DNA from: Tomocerus qinae
Lineage: Eukaryota; Arthropoda; Collembola; Entomobryomorpha; Tomoceridae
Direction: 5' to 3'
Assembly (NCBI GenBank): GCA_020055645.1
Contig: CM034546.1
Coordinates: 70,866,001 to 70,930,000 of the forward strand
Length of the DNA: 64,000 bases
The notes under the pieces were generated by a model. The model searched no databases, was not told the origin of the DNA, and worked only from the letters and a program-made list of their open reading frames with translations. How positions within the stretch are numbered: position 1 is the stretch's first letter; the number at the start of each line of letters is the position of its first letter. Positions 49,160-60,022 of this stretch are shown here, one piece after another. Both the position numbers and the translations under genes were made by a program.

Positions 49160-49645
49160 ACATGAAACGGATTATTTGAGTTGCCAATATCTTGCACTGT
49201 TCCGGTTCATCTCTTTTACAACAAAATATTATAATTGTTATTTTAAAGTTTCTTCTTGAAATCAATCAGGTTGTATTAACTCCTCAGTACGTCAGTACAT
49301 TTCTTAAGATAACAACTTCCGAAAGTAATAATATATCATATAAGATTACCATGATTGTCCCCAGCGAACGTTATATATATTTACAATATATTTATTTTGC
49401 CCTTGTACTACTTTTTTTAACAAAATTAAAATTACATCTCAAAAATTTGCGCTAAAATCATATCGATTAAATCATATTTCAAAGCGATTAAATTTCAAGA
49501 GTAGGTTATATAAGGTTTTATTGGATTTAAGATCCACGAGATCCAGGATCTCCATTATAATCACCATAATATTAAAGATATCAACACAATTTTAACTTTA
49601 AGGGATCTTAACATCCTTGTAATGACAGTTGTACAATTCGTTTAA
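49160..49645 (+). pseudogene. Relic of four-TM paralogue 2
   Basis: Three blocks match the second four-TM gene in order. TATTTGAGTTGCCAATATC (49173) matches its upstream region at 45277. TTTTAAAGTTTCTTCTTGAA with CTCAGTAC matches exon 2 near 45690. CAATTTTAACTTTAAGGGAT with CTTGTAATGACAGTTGTAC matches the start of exon 3 near 46030. The Cys-rich first exon and the last exon are missing and the frames are broken, so this is a decayed partial duplicate. An 87-residue open frame across it is accidental. Confidence 0.7.
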
Positions 49646-50214
49646 GTTCACAAGGTTTTACTTCATAAATTTTTTAATACTTGGAATGAATTTGCTAGAT
49701 GAATGGCTGACGGAGAATACAAAACACCCATTTCAACCAGTTTGAACTCCTCCGTTAGGTTAAGAGAGGTTAACAGCTCGGTAACTTGAGAAGACACTTT
49801 GTATGTATTACTTATGATCACTATAATATCAGCTGCACAAGTACATTTAATTACCGCTTGACTTGAAATTTTTACTGCATGTACTTCTCATAGCTAGAAA
49901 CTCAAATGAGCATTTTCGGTTTCGTAGAAATCGTTTTATGATTTTTTGGAAGACTTTAACATGGAAAGGGTAGAGAAAAACTAAAACATTTCAAAACTTA
50001 TCTCCTCCAACAGTTTTCCACCGATCATTATGAACCTTTTTAAGGAACTGTTAATGACCCAACATTAGAGGCTATCTAAAGCTTGGTTTTTCAATTTTTG
50101 GATTTCAAAAATTTTGAAAATTCCGTCGTTTCCGTCTAAAAATGTCAAAAACTTTCGCGCTACGCGCAAATATATATAATTAAAGTATCTATTGCAAGTC
50201 TCAGCCCCTCAAAC

Positions 50215-53092
50215 TCAGTTGTAAGTATGAAAGTAGAAGTCCCTGATGAAGTGGATGTTGCAATAGGAGAATGTTTGCTTTAGACTTGTTGCAGCAAAAC
50301 CTTCAGGTGTCTGTACCGGTTCAGTGTTTTTCTTCATCATTTCTTTGGCAACCTTTTGGCATTGCATTATTTTATATCAATTATATACCTATGCAAGACT
50401 TATAAAACGAAGTATACGCATCATTTAGACAAAGCTTACCAAATTGAGCATCTTGCAAATATCCAATTCCTTTGAATACTTTCTAAATACTTCACACAGA
50501 ATTTGAATGAACCGCGTCCCTTTGTCTTTTTCGCGGAATGAATAATGCCCTAGAAAAAATTATGAATTTCAGATATACTGTTTTCAGAACCTTTGTTTAT
50601 ATGAGTGTGATGTATGTGTGACGTTATGATGTAGTAATTATATCATATATAGTTTTATTATTAACTGAGAAATAGAATTTGAAATAAATAATTAAGTCGG
50701 ATGTTAAATCCGACATAATTATTTATTATTTTTTAATTTTATCAAATCAAATCAAACGTTTTAAAATTAAACGAACTCTCAAGTGTAGAATAGCAGACAA
50801 GCATATCCGTCCAGGCTGAAACACTCGTTAGACGACCCTTTTAATCGGTAAATAAAGAAATTCAAAAAGAATCAATAATTGGGTAAGGAAAAGTATATTA
50901 TCTGTAATTCAAGACATGTAATAGATATTATGTAATTACCTGTTCTGGGGGTGCCTGCTTTGGGATTGAGTCAAAAGTAACAGTGGAGGCTCCCTTATCA
51001 GTTTCAATACCACTGAAAAAAATAAGTTTTTACATAACATCTTAACGCCTTAGGCAAACGGTTTATAGCATTATATTTTAATTAAGCATATATATTATTA
51101 ATAATTCCTTTAGAAAATATACATAAAGTCAAATATGATTATATCCACTAATTAATGGTGTATTTTTAAACTAAAGCTGAATATAACTATTTTAGATGCT
51201 AAAATTTTGTGGCCTGATTTACTTGTAGGGAAGGTTCGTTAAACGGTGCATAATATATTATTAAATAAATATAATATTTGTACGAACCGACAGTGGTGCA
51301 TGAAGAATATCTTTGGCTTCCCATTTAACTGAGGGCAGTTGACATTACTAAACTTTTCTAAAACTTGGTTAACACTGATCAGTTCCCTGTCACTTGTCAA
51401 GATTAAATCTCCATTTCCTTCATGAGCCATAATTGACACGATACAGCTGTCCAGTTGGGTTTCTTTGAATTTTTCTAAGAAATCGTCGATGACTTCAAAG
51501 AATTCCTATCGGGAGATATTAAAATTTTTTACTGCTGAATGAATATTGTGACACGTATTCTATGGACAATACAATACATGTGAGTACCTGTACTGTACTC
51601 ACATTCGTATGATTCTTCCTAATTCTTCCCTTACCACACAAAAATAATTAATAAAATTCAAATTTTCGGCTTAAATTGTGAAAATTCGGTTTTTATTAAA
51701 TGTTTATTACCCGCTGCTAATCAAAATTTTGGTTATTCACTTTACAAATATCCTAGACATTTTGCATATGTCCGATCTGTACAAAATTCCTGTAACATAA
51801 CATAACATATCCACTTATTGTGTTGCGGTCGGGTAAATGTTTTGTTGGTCAGCAGATGATTTGAAAAAGGGCGTTACAAGAAGAGTCAAACGATGATTCA
51901 AAATTCAATGATTAGTTCAACGAGATACAACACGCATGTAATAAAAATCAAAATTACTTCTACTGACAAATTTTCCATGGAATAGACCTCGTAGTCCAAA
52001 TCTATCAATAAGCGGGTGAGTTGTTCACTATCGTATTTAGCTTCATCTCTAAACGAGTATGTACCAATGTCAAATTGGATCATGTTAATAATCAACGCGT
52101 ATCCTCTTGGGGTAGATTCGATCTGATATTTCTGTAAATACAACAAACCAGTTGAACCCCCATTGATTATTCCTTCTATCAATTAATCAATCGAGTTTGT
52201 CTCTATATTCTGGACATGGAACTAAATAAGCAATTAAACGATCACGTTCGAAATTATAAGGAATTATATTACATGCAAGGTAGTTTCAATTTCTCCAGAA
52301 GAAAATCATTTACGTTCTTTCCTTACTGTCAGAATTCCAGATGCATACAAATCCTCATAGGGATTTGATTGAGAAAGGGAAGGACGTTTAAATTTTAATA
52401 TTTCCTTTTTCAGTGATGGCTGAGTTGGTGAAACGGAAGTAGAATGTTCACAGGAAGATATGTCAGATGCTTGTTTAAGCGACAAGTTTCTAGCGTCCGG
52501 GTTTTCAATGGAGGAGCTTGTGGTGCAACAAGACGAAGAACTGATATCGAGAAATTCAAGCCATTTCTTTTCCAAATCATCAGCCAAAGTATTTTGTTCT
52601 GTTTGTCTTAAAGCATGAATTATATGGGAAAGAGTAGACGGTCCGCTTTTGACCACTTTCATGTAGAAATTGGTACTTCTAGTGTACTTTACTTTCTCAG
52701 CTAACTAAATGGAAGAAAAAAACATTTTTAGATTTAAAACGAAGCATTTTTCTGGTTTTGACTTGATCCGGATTCACGTTTTGAAAAATAGATACGTATT
52801 AATTTTTGGAGATTGTTGTTAATTTAATTAAATGTACTTAAGTATGAAATTATAAGTAAATTTCACTCACAATTTTATCTCTGCCAGCAGCAGACAAACA
52901 TTTCGCTTCCAGTAAACAGTCTAGAAAGTTTTCATCTACCAAAGTATTCCCTGATAGATACATGAGTTGGTCTCTAATAAATTCACCAAATTTCTCATGT
53001 ATGTTGTTGATGTAAGACCAGTTTGTTTTTTCAAATAATGTTGAAGGACCACCCTTGCTCTCGTGTGAAGACAGCGGAATTTGTAAACGTTT
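50215..53092 (-). CDS. CARD-containing initiator-type caspase
   Basis: Exons read on the minus strand: 53092-52871, 52704-52327, 52131-51958, 51505-51288, 51012-50940, 50815-50777, 50549-50440 and 50352-50215. The CARD is HEKFGEFIRDQLMYLS...LVDENFLDCLLEAKCL, then FYMKVVKSGPSTLSHIIHAL, split by a phase-0 intron. A Ser-rich linker follows. The caspase fold starts YQIESTPRGYALIINMIQFD, with FRDEAKYDSEQLTRLL. The catalytic His is in SIMAHEGNGDLIL. The catalytic Cys is in HHCRG (usually QACRG), with the CRG triplet built across a splice junction. DTDK/TFDS-type Asp sites could be cleaved between subunits. The small subunit has DMLVCYSTLE, HYSFREKDKGTRFIQILCEV and a C-terminal IRDFYF. Exons 5 and 6 do not join in phase under simple GT-AG rules, so that junction may hold an indel or an unseen microexon. 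The start codon lies in an upstream exon not found. Dronc/caspase-9-like role inferred. Confidence 0.8.
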
Positions 53093-54118
53093 CTAATATT
53101 CCACAGTCAATTAAATTCAGAAAAAAGGTTATTTCTAACGGAATGAATGTTAATATCCACATAATTCTCAATTTCTTATTCAAGTACATTCAATCTAAAA
53201 CAACATTGTACACAACATGTACGTCCAATTATCTATATTGCAATATCAGAATTGTGCCAAGTTGATCTCCATCTAAATTAGTTTCACTAAAGTTGCAGAG
53301 TTCCAAATACTATTACAAAAAATTCCTTTTTTACAAATTTTCACTAATTCCGCAAGACAACAAAATGGGAATACAGCAATACATGGAACAATCGGCCGAA
53401 TTGCAGCTCAATGCCTAACACGAAATCCCGTAGTTGACATTACATTTACAACTCCTCAACGGGATATCCATTCAAGCATTTGCATTGTGAAATGTAAAAT
53501 TTCAAAAATGTAAAGGAAAGAAAATGACCTTAATCCAACGTACAAACTAAAATTGAGGGACGCTTTTTTCACTGCCAAACGAAAAGTGGATTGAGGTCTT
53601 TTGCATCCTTAAGGGACGAGAATGTATTTCAGATACATAGATTTTTATATTAATTTCAATTGACGTCGTCACGGTTTCTAATTTGGTGGGCCAGAGGGAG
53701 AGATTTTGCATTGATGGAGAGTCAAGAAATATTCTTCGCTATAAGTCTAAAATAATAAAAATAAATAATAAGTCTTCGCTTTAGTACGACCTAGGGTCAA
53801 CTTTTGTTTTTAAATTGAAATGTAAGTATTATTGGAAACTTACTCCTGCCACCTACCATTATCACTTGACTCAGGCTCAGGGTTTACAGAACTGCATTAC
53901 TGAACTACCACCAATGTACATACTGTCATTAATTGACAATGGAACATTTTGAGACCAAGTTAATTTTAATTGGAAATGTAGCGCCGATCGGTCATTTAGA
54001 AAATTGAATATTGTTGATTGTAATTTTTTTGGTACCTTAAGAGAGCTCTAACTTTTATATGGAACTTTTCTTCGAATTATCCCATTATTCCTGAGTCCCA
54101 AATCCTGCTATTCGACAT

Positions 54119-54196
54119 TCGAGTACCTTCGAATAAATTCGAGTACCTCCGAATAAATTCGAGTACCTTCGAATAAATTCGAGTAGTTTCGAAGTG
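54119..54196. repeat. 20-bp tandem repeat, about four units
   Basis: The unit TTCGAGTACCTTCGAATAAA repeats nearly perfectly three times, with a fourth diverged unit (TTCGAGTAGTTTCGAAGTG). Confidence 0.85.
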
Positions 54197-54218
54197 CAGT
54201 CATGATAAAATGGCTTGT

Positions 54219-54367
54219 AAAAACTTGCTCGCAGTGTTAGGATATTCTTTCTTGGTATCCCCACTGAATTTTTATTCTGGCTGCTGCCCTGGCTATATGG
54301 ATCATTTTTATGGATGAATAAAATCAGTAATTACAACTTGTTGATCAGAGTCATCAATGAATTTGTT
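54219..54367 (-). pseudogene. Partial duplicate of the CARD exon of the NB-ARC gene
   Basis: About 150 bases match 55639-55795 in the same orientation, including TGAATTTTTATTCTGGCTGC, TGGCTATATGGATCAT and ACAACTTGTTGATCA. The copied part covers the end of CARD exon 1, its splice donor (GTAAGT in the gene, GTAATT here) and the start of intron 1. The rest of the CARD exon is absent, so it is a truncated relic from a local duplication. Confidence 0.75.
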
Positions 54368-54708
54368 ACTTTATAGCAGCCATCATACTACAAAGATTAA
54401 GCCTGAAACAGCTTAATATACCCAAAGCCTTTGTTATATTTGATGCCATCTCTCATAATTTAATCATTACTATTGGCTAGTTGACAGCCAATGACAATGA
54501 CTAAATTATGACCACCTCTGGTGGATTGGAGTTTGGGAACAGGCGCCAATTCGTGGCTCAATAGTTTGACAGTATAGGCATTCAAATTTGCCTTCAGATA
54601 GGTAAATGGACTTCGTGTGTCTTATAGCAGAAAAAAGCCTTTTTCTGCTATGAATAGTCTATGAGCAGCCATGATAATTGGGTTTGTTACTTTGTAATGT
54701 TAAGCAGA

Positions 54709-55888
54709 CTATTTATTATTATTACGTACCTCATCGTTATTCGCTGCTAGTTGAAAATTTGGTATAAGTGATTTTAAAGTGCTTGAAAAATAGCTTTTAG
54801 CGTCTAAGGTTGAAAGCTGTTGCAATTTAATTTCCCTGAATTTGGAAAAGATGTTGTTTATTGGCCTTACTTTCGACGTTATGAGTAAATAGTGATCTTC
54901 CCATAATTGGTATTGCCGAACCAGCAGATTCAAAAATTGATCTTCATAGTTGGTAATATCGTCGATAATTAGTAAACACGGTCGATTAGATAAGGCTGAG
55001 AAGATTTCCCAAACAAATATTTGCAATTTTTCTTCATCGTGAATATAGTCTTCTAAATCTTGTCCAAAATTATTAACAAGTCGTTGAAAAGGGAAGTATA
55101 CCGAAGCGTTCTCTTCTTTTAGCCAAATACAATTTCCTTCATAATTTAAATAAAATGTTTTTGCAAATACTTTTGCCACTTCAGATTTACCGATTCCAGA
55201 ACTACCACTAATCAAAACACTCTTTTCACTCTTGTCGAGTAAAAACCATTTTTCCAAATTATTCAGTTGGTCTTTTCGACCTACGAAATATATCGACGGA
55301 GGTTTGATTTCAAACCATCGTTGAGGGGTCGCGCTTTTCTCTTTCGTAATATAGTTTTTTGTTAGAATACTTGTAAATATTCCATTGCCAGTCTCTTTAA
55401 AACAGCGCAAAAGTATAGCTTCGTCTGAGTTAATCTTTTCATTTGATAGCAATCTTATGTATAGTTCAGCAGCGATCTCATATGAGCGTCCTTTAGAAAT
55501 CTAAATAATTAAAAAAAACTATTTATTCCAACATCATAGCAAAAATAAGCAAATAAAACTAAAATAAGCTTGACAATTTATTTTTTATCCGAGTCAATAA
55601 AAACAGCGAATGTTTTGTCTTAAAACGCAAAAAAAGCCAAAAACTTGCTCGCAATGCCCGAAAATTAGGATATTATTTCTTGGTATATCCACTGAATTTT
55701 TATTCTGGCTGCTGCCTTGGCTATATGGATCATTGTTATGAATAAATAAAATCAGTACTTACAACTTGTTGATCAAAGTCATCAATGAATTTGTTCAATA
55801 CCAATACGTCTATTAAATCACTTAAATTTTTGGTATTTTCTGCAAGGTAATGTAAATTACGCTTAACATTTTGCAAAATTTGATCCAT
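54709..55888 (-). CDS. Minimal CARD-NB-ARC (CED-4/Apaf-like) protein 1
   Basis: Two exons, 55888-55763 and 55500-54709, joined in phase 0, give about 305 residues. Residues 1-95 are CARD-like: MDQILQNVKRNLHYLAENTK, LIDVLVLNKFIDDFDQQV, then YEIAAELYIRLLSNE and AILLRCFKETGNGIFTSIL. The NB-ARC ATPase follows: FVGRKDQLNNLEKWF, a P-loop ISGSSGIGKSEVA (~139-151), a kinase-2 motif CLLIIDDITNYEDQ, an RNBS-B-like HYLLITSKVRP and a LQQLSTLDAKSYF segment. It ends before the GxP/ARC2 region and has no WD40 or LRR repeats. A possible donor (GTACGT) precedes the stop at 54709, but AATAAA overlaps that stop and I found no further exon, so I end the gene there. Such proteins oligomerise and recruit CARD-caspases. 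One lies 1.6 kb downstream on the same strand. Confidence 0.75.
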
Positions 55889-56259
55889 TTTGAAAACATT
55901 TACAATTATTATTCCACACACTTCTAGATAATAGTTTTAATCAATTAAAGTTGAAACTTGCGCGGGACAAATTATCGTTGTCATTTATTATACAGCCACA
56001 CGCACCCGTTCCCAATTACACACTATATAACAGAGTAGAGTAATATCTATCTGTATTATGGTTCTATGTAAACTGGTCCTAGTAAACTGGTATCTTAGGT
56101 ATAAAGTAAACTGGTCTTGGTCAATTACCAACTGGTCCTCCCGCGTTAGTAAACTGGTCTTCGTCAATTACCAACTGGTCCTATGCGAAAAGTAAACTGG
56201 TCTTAGTCAATTACTAACTGGTCCTCCCGCATTAGTAAACTGGTCTTGCTAAATACCAA

Positions 56260-56687
56260 CTGGTCCTCAGTGTTGTGCAGTGGTTAAAACCACTAGTGGT
56301 CATAATGGTCATAATGGTCAAAATGGCCCGGTCAAAAAAAATTAAAAAGTGGTCAAAATGGTCAAAATGGACAAAATGCCTGTTTGGGGTTAATTGAGAC
56401 CCCAAGGTAGCTTTTACTGCAACAGTAAACAACAAATACAACTTTCTAAAGATTGCAGTTAAAAATGATTAGAGAGTGTCATTCTGTAGTCTGATGTTAG
56501 TAGAATAGTGTTTCATTGGTTTTAGGCCATATTTCATTATCTAAATATTTTAAATTTCATTTGCTAGCCTAAGTAACTGTATACTGATATTTTGACCATT
56601 TTAGCCATTTTGACCATTTTGACCATTTTGACCAGTGGCCCGGTCAAAATGCAAAAAAGTGGTCAACAGTACAACACTGCTGGTCCT
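56260..56687. mobile_element. hAT-type MITE with perfect 8-bp target-site duplication
   Basis: The element runs 56268-56679. It begins CAGTGTTGTGCAGTGG and ends with the complement of CAGTGTTGTACTGTTG. CTGGTCCT occurs immediately on both sides (56260-56267 and 56680-56687). The interior near both ends is a simple ATGGTCAAA repeat. CAGTG ends and an 8-bp duplication are hallmarks of hAT transposons. It is inserted inside the left arm of the surrounding element, so it is younger. Confidence 0.85.
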
Positions 56688-56861
56688 ATGCCGAAAGTAA
56701 ACTGGTTTTGGTCAAACACTATGATTGTTTGATGAGTTGAGGTATATGGTATGGTATATAGAACTAATTTATTCAATCTCAACCTTATAGTACTACTCAA
56801 TACCTAAGTTATGAGCTCTGACATCAAATTTAGTCTTCTGCAGAACTTTAAGTAGAACACT

Positions 56862-57002
56862 ATGGCTGTGACATTTGTAAAATCGCAAACAGGAAAAGAT
56901 AAGTTAGTGCAGCAAGGCTACGCTTATACATTTACAGCCACTACTAAAGATGGAAGGACCACACGGAGATGTGAAAATAGGAAAAATTGCAATACAGATT
57001 AA
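56862..57002 (+). pseudogene. FLYWCH zinc-finger remnant
   Basis: A 46-codon frame reads FVKSQTGKDKLVQQGYAYTF then a Cys-containing RRCENRKNCN before a stop. This matches the start of a FLYWCH finger (F.....GK..L...GY.Y...W.C....C), with the Trp changed and the distal His-x-His missing. Such fingers accompany Mutator-like transposases. Truncated and probably non-functional. Confidence 0.6.
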
Positions 57003-58189
57003 AAGTACCATCGAGACTAATACCATCCCCATTCAACGCTATTGTAGGGCATTGGCATACCTTACTTTACAGAAAAGAAGAATGAGTCAAAAGAAAAAAG
57101 TTATTGTATAGATTTGACTAACTTACTAATTTAATGGTTATAAATTTAATTTAATTGTAACTTACGTAATCGTAAATTGTTGATTGATACTTGATGAAAA
57201 AAATTCCTAATAAATATGCTGTGTGTCTCGATATGTGGTAGTTCATTTATTTCACGTTCACTTATTTCAGAAAGACCAGTTACTAATGCGGGAGGACCAG
57301 TTGGTAATTGACTAAGACCAGTTTACTTTTGGCATAGGACCAGTTGGTATTTAGCAAGACCAGTTTACGTTTGATCCTAAAGACCAGTTTACTTGGACGA
57401 GTTTACGTGACACCCTGTATTATACCGCCATAATAAGTTATAATGTGGTCAAAATGGTCTTGGCCCATTGTACTACCTTATTCACTTAAATTTTGTGAAT
57501 AGACCTCGAAAACAAAGAGATTTAAAGATAAGAAGACTATGCAAAGGATGTTTTAGCTCTACCGATCGCACTAAGGTATATGCTTACCTTTGAGTTACCT
57601 TTGGTTGATGAGAATAAACTAAACATTGTAAATTGACACAAATAATTAAAACACAAAACACTCAAATATCAAATAATCAAAATTTATTTTTAAATCAATA
57701 TTCTTAAAAATTATAAAGCTCGCACAAAAAGGGCGCAAGTTTGTTGAAACAATCTTCATTTATAAGAAAATATAAATTTTTGTGTGAATTTGCTTAAGCA
57801 ATTAGAATTCATACAAAATCGTCGTTTTTTGTGCGACTTTGTGGCAACAATTCGCTTTGATAATTTTTAATTATTTAAATGGTTTTGTTCACTGGACAAA
57901 ACCATTTCGTCCACTAAACATAACCATTTTGTCCGGATGAAATTAATTTTATCCGGATAAATTCAATTTTTCCAGTGGACAAAAACCATTTTATCCAATT
58001 TTTCCACACCTCCCTATACGGATACCGTAACCCTGGGTAAACATAACTGGAGCATAAGACGTTTACATAGTGTGCAAAATTACATTAAAATACAATCCAA
58101 GGAGTGGTAGAATTGCCAAGGTTTCTGGTACCTCGAACTCAAGTTATATTGCTTACAGACATTAAATAATCTCATATGACCCAGTTACA

Positions 58190-58352
58190 AGCACGTATTT
58201 AGTAGGGGGCGGGGAGGTGCCCAGCACCCTCCATAAATCTGAGAAAAAGAGAATTTTTTTCTCATAAATGGCCAAAAATTGCAAAATTTTTTCTTATTTT
58301 TATTATAATTTGTACTTTGGCCCCCTTGAACAAATTTCCAGATACGTGCCTG
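58190..58352. mobile_element. Dispersed repeat copy B (poly-G/poly-C edge MITE)
   Basis: Same orientation as the copy at 27540-27718. It has AGCACGTATTTAGTAGGGGG at the left, AAATCTGAGAAAAAGAGAAT inside, and GGCCCCCTTGAACAAATT...ACGTGCCTG at the right. Non-coding. Confidence 0.8.
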
Positions 58353-58841
58353 AGTTATATTTGCGCATCTCAGTATTTATTGAGTTGGACAAGTTGTATC
58401 TCTGTATTAATAATATTAGTTTGTAAATTATAATATTCATTTATTGTGCTAACTAAAGACGACAACTAAATAACAGGAAGTGATAAGTAATGGCAGAAGA
58501 ATGGCCCCAATAACCTTTATATATAAATAACTTATCAGCTTATCACATAATAAATAACCAGCAAACCCAAATATGAAGCCTTTAGCAAACGATTAAACTA
58601 TATGAATAATAATATTATACCAGATACATACATACATAGATGCGGATGCGACATCATCCGACATGAAGAACTAATTTTATGTATGGTAATAATTTTTACA
58701 TTTCTATTCCATCATTATCATTACTTTATTTATGCATGATGTTGAAGTAATTGAGTGCCGCTAAAATTTAAATTTTCCATACACTTAAAAATTAAACTTT
58801 ACGTTTTATTTTACAAGTGTAGTAGATATCTATCAAAAAAT

Positions 58842-60022
58842 ATGCAGAAGTTCTATGCTAGGAAAATAAAATCTAATTTACGTCGTTTGTGTCTTGATAC
58901 CATCGACACAATAGTCTTTATAGTTAATCTATTTTCAAACGACGTACTTAGTGAAGAGGAATTTGAAAGAATCGTAAGAGTTTAAAACATAACTATCTTA
59001 TTTTATTTTTATAGTCTCTTCTTTCTGAAACCATTTATATTAAAGACTAATTACTGGCCTTTCAGCGACATATTACTGATCCATATAAAGCCCACCTTGA
59101 AATATATACCTTAATTATGAAGAAAGAAGATAACGCATTTCAATTACTTTTGGACTGTTTAGCTAAAAGTGGCAACGAGGAATTAAAAAAGATTTTAATT
59201 GGACATGATTGGAAAGAAGATAGTGTTATTTCGGAAAAAGTGTGGTTCGAAGTCCTGCCACACAATCCTTATTTTGTTGGAAGAGAAAAGGATTTGAAAA
59301 ATATCGATGACTACTGGAAAGAAAATTTTGATCGGAAGACGCTTCCACTTTTAGTGATTACTGGCGAAGAAGGTGTTGGAAAAAGTGATCTTGCGCGAAA
59401 ATATGTTCATCAATTTCACCAAAAAGTCAGCGGCCATTGCCTCTGGATAGATGCTCAGTCAGGACAAGCTATTGTAAATTCACTGCAAAATTTAGCCACC
59501 GAACTGACAACTATGAACTTTGACAGAAACGTTTCCGAATATTATATCATCAATAAAATATGCAATCACTTTAAAGGGCATGAATGCATTTTTGTTTTTG
59601 ATGGATTGGGAGACTACAGCGAAAAACATTTCAGACTTTTTTTTCAAAACTGTCAAACAGTGGGTCCATCAACAGCCAAACCGTTCATTTTACTAACCTC
59701 AAGAAACGATTCTGTGCACACAGCTTTTGAGTTACATGCAAAACAGGTACCAATAGGTAAATTCGACCATGATCAAAATTGCCAGTTTTTCAACGAGGTA
59801 TTCCAACCCTTTCATGACAATGTAGACGAAGAATTAATGAATCAGCTTGCCAATGCTACTAAAGGTCACCCGGCAGCAATGGTGAGAGTAGCGGCGTATA
59901 TATTAGACACATATAACCGAATGATTAATCCAAAATCTCTGGTAGACGCGATAAACCTTACATTGCAACATATTCAAATTGGAAGGTTGATCTTGTTTGC
60001 TACAAATGAATATAACGAGTAG
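58842..60022 (+). CDS. Minimal CARD-NB-ARC (CED-4/Apaf-like) protein 2
   Basis: Two exons, 58842-58973 and 59066-60022, joined in phase 0, give 362 residues. The CARD is SNLRRLCLDTIDTIVFIVNL, SNDVLSEEEFERI, then KAHLEIYTLIMKKEDNAFQL and CLAKSGNEELKKILIG. NB-ARC motifs in order are FVGREKDLKNID, the P-loop ITGEEGVGKSDLA (~142-154), kinase-2 CIFVFDGLGD, RNBS-B FILLTSRND and a GxP-type KGHPAAMVRVAAYIL. It stops soon after, at a plain TAG, with no WD40 or LRR region, so it is longer than protein 1 by the GxP segment but still minimal, like CED-4 shortened. The ATG at 58842 is the closest in frame to the CARD. The gene is divergent from CARD-NB-ARC 1 across 3 kb of transposon sequence. Role in caspase recruitment is inferred from the family and the neighbouring CARD-caspase. 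Confidence 0.8.

Larger units (their letters stand above)
53093..54708. other. Between caspase and NB-ARC gene; CARD-exon relic and tandem repeat
   Basis: No intact gene. It must hold the first exon of the caspase gene. It contains a 20-bp tandem repeat (54119-54196) and a degraded copy of the neighbouring CARD exon (54219-54367), both listed separately. The open frame at 53023-53265 on the plus strand overlaps the caspase exon and is not supported. Confidence 0.5.
56050..57412. mobile_element. MULE-like element with tandem-repeat inverted ends and a FLYWCH remnant
   Basis: The left end (to 56267) is built of alternating AGTAAACTGGTCTT and TACCAACTGGTCCT blocks. The right end (57272-57412) is the reverse complement, including AGTCAATTACCAACTGGTCC, CCCGCATTAGTAA and TTGCTAAATACCAACTGGTC in the same order. 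Long inverted ends made of tandem repeats, with a FLYWCH open frame inside (56862-57002), suggest a deleted Mutator-like element. Outer boundaries are approximate. Confidence 0.65.
55889..58841. other. Transposon-filled divergent spacer between the two CARD-NB-ARC genes
   Basis: The two NB-ARC genes point away from each other across this 3-kb stretch. It contains a repeat-ended FLYWCH element with a nested hAT-type MITE, and copy B of a dispersed repeat, all listed separately. The open frame at 56232-56441 is made of the GGTCA repeats and is not a gene. Promoters of both NB-ARC genes should lie at the edges. Confidence 0.55.

Noticed and set aside
49192..49455. 87-residue open frame with hydrophobic stretches
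   Set aside because: Runs across the relic of the four-TM gene in a mixed frame; the matching blocks show it is a decayed copy.
56036..56267. Regular AGTAAACTGGTC/ACCAACTGGTCC repeats considered as a CRISPR-like array
   Set aside because: Spacers are themselves repeats, the block recurs inverted at 57.3 kb, and the genome is eukaryotic; it is a transposon arm.
56232..56441. 69-residue open frame rich in HFDHFDHF
   Set aside because: It is the reading of an ATGGTCAAA simple repeat inside a MITE.
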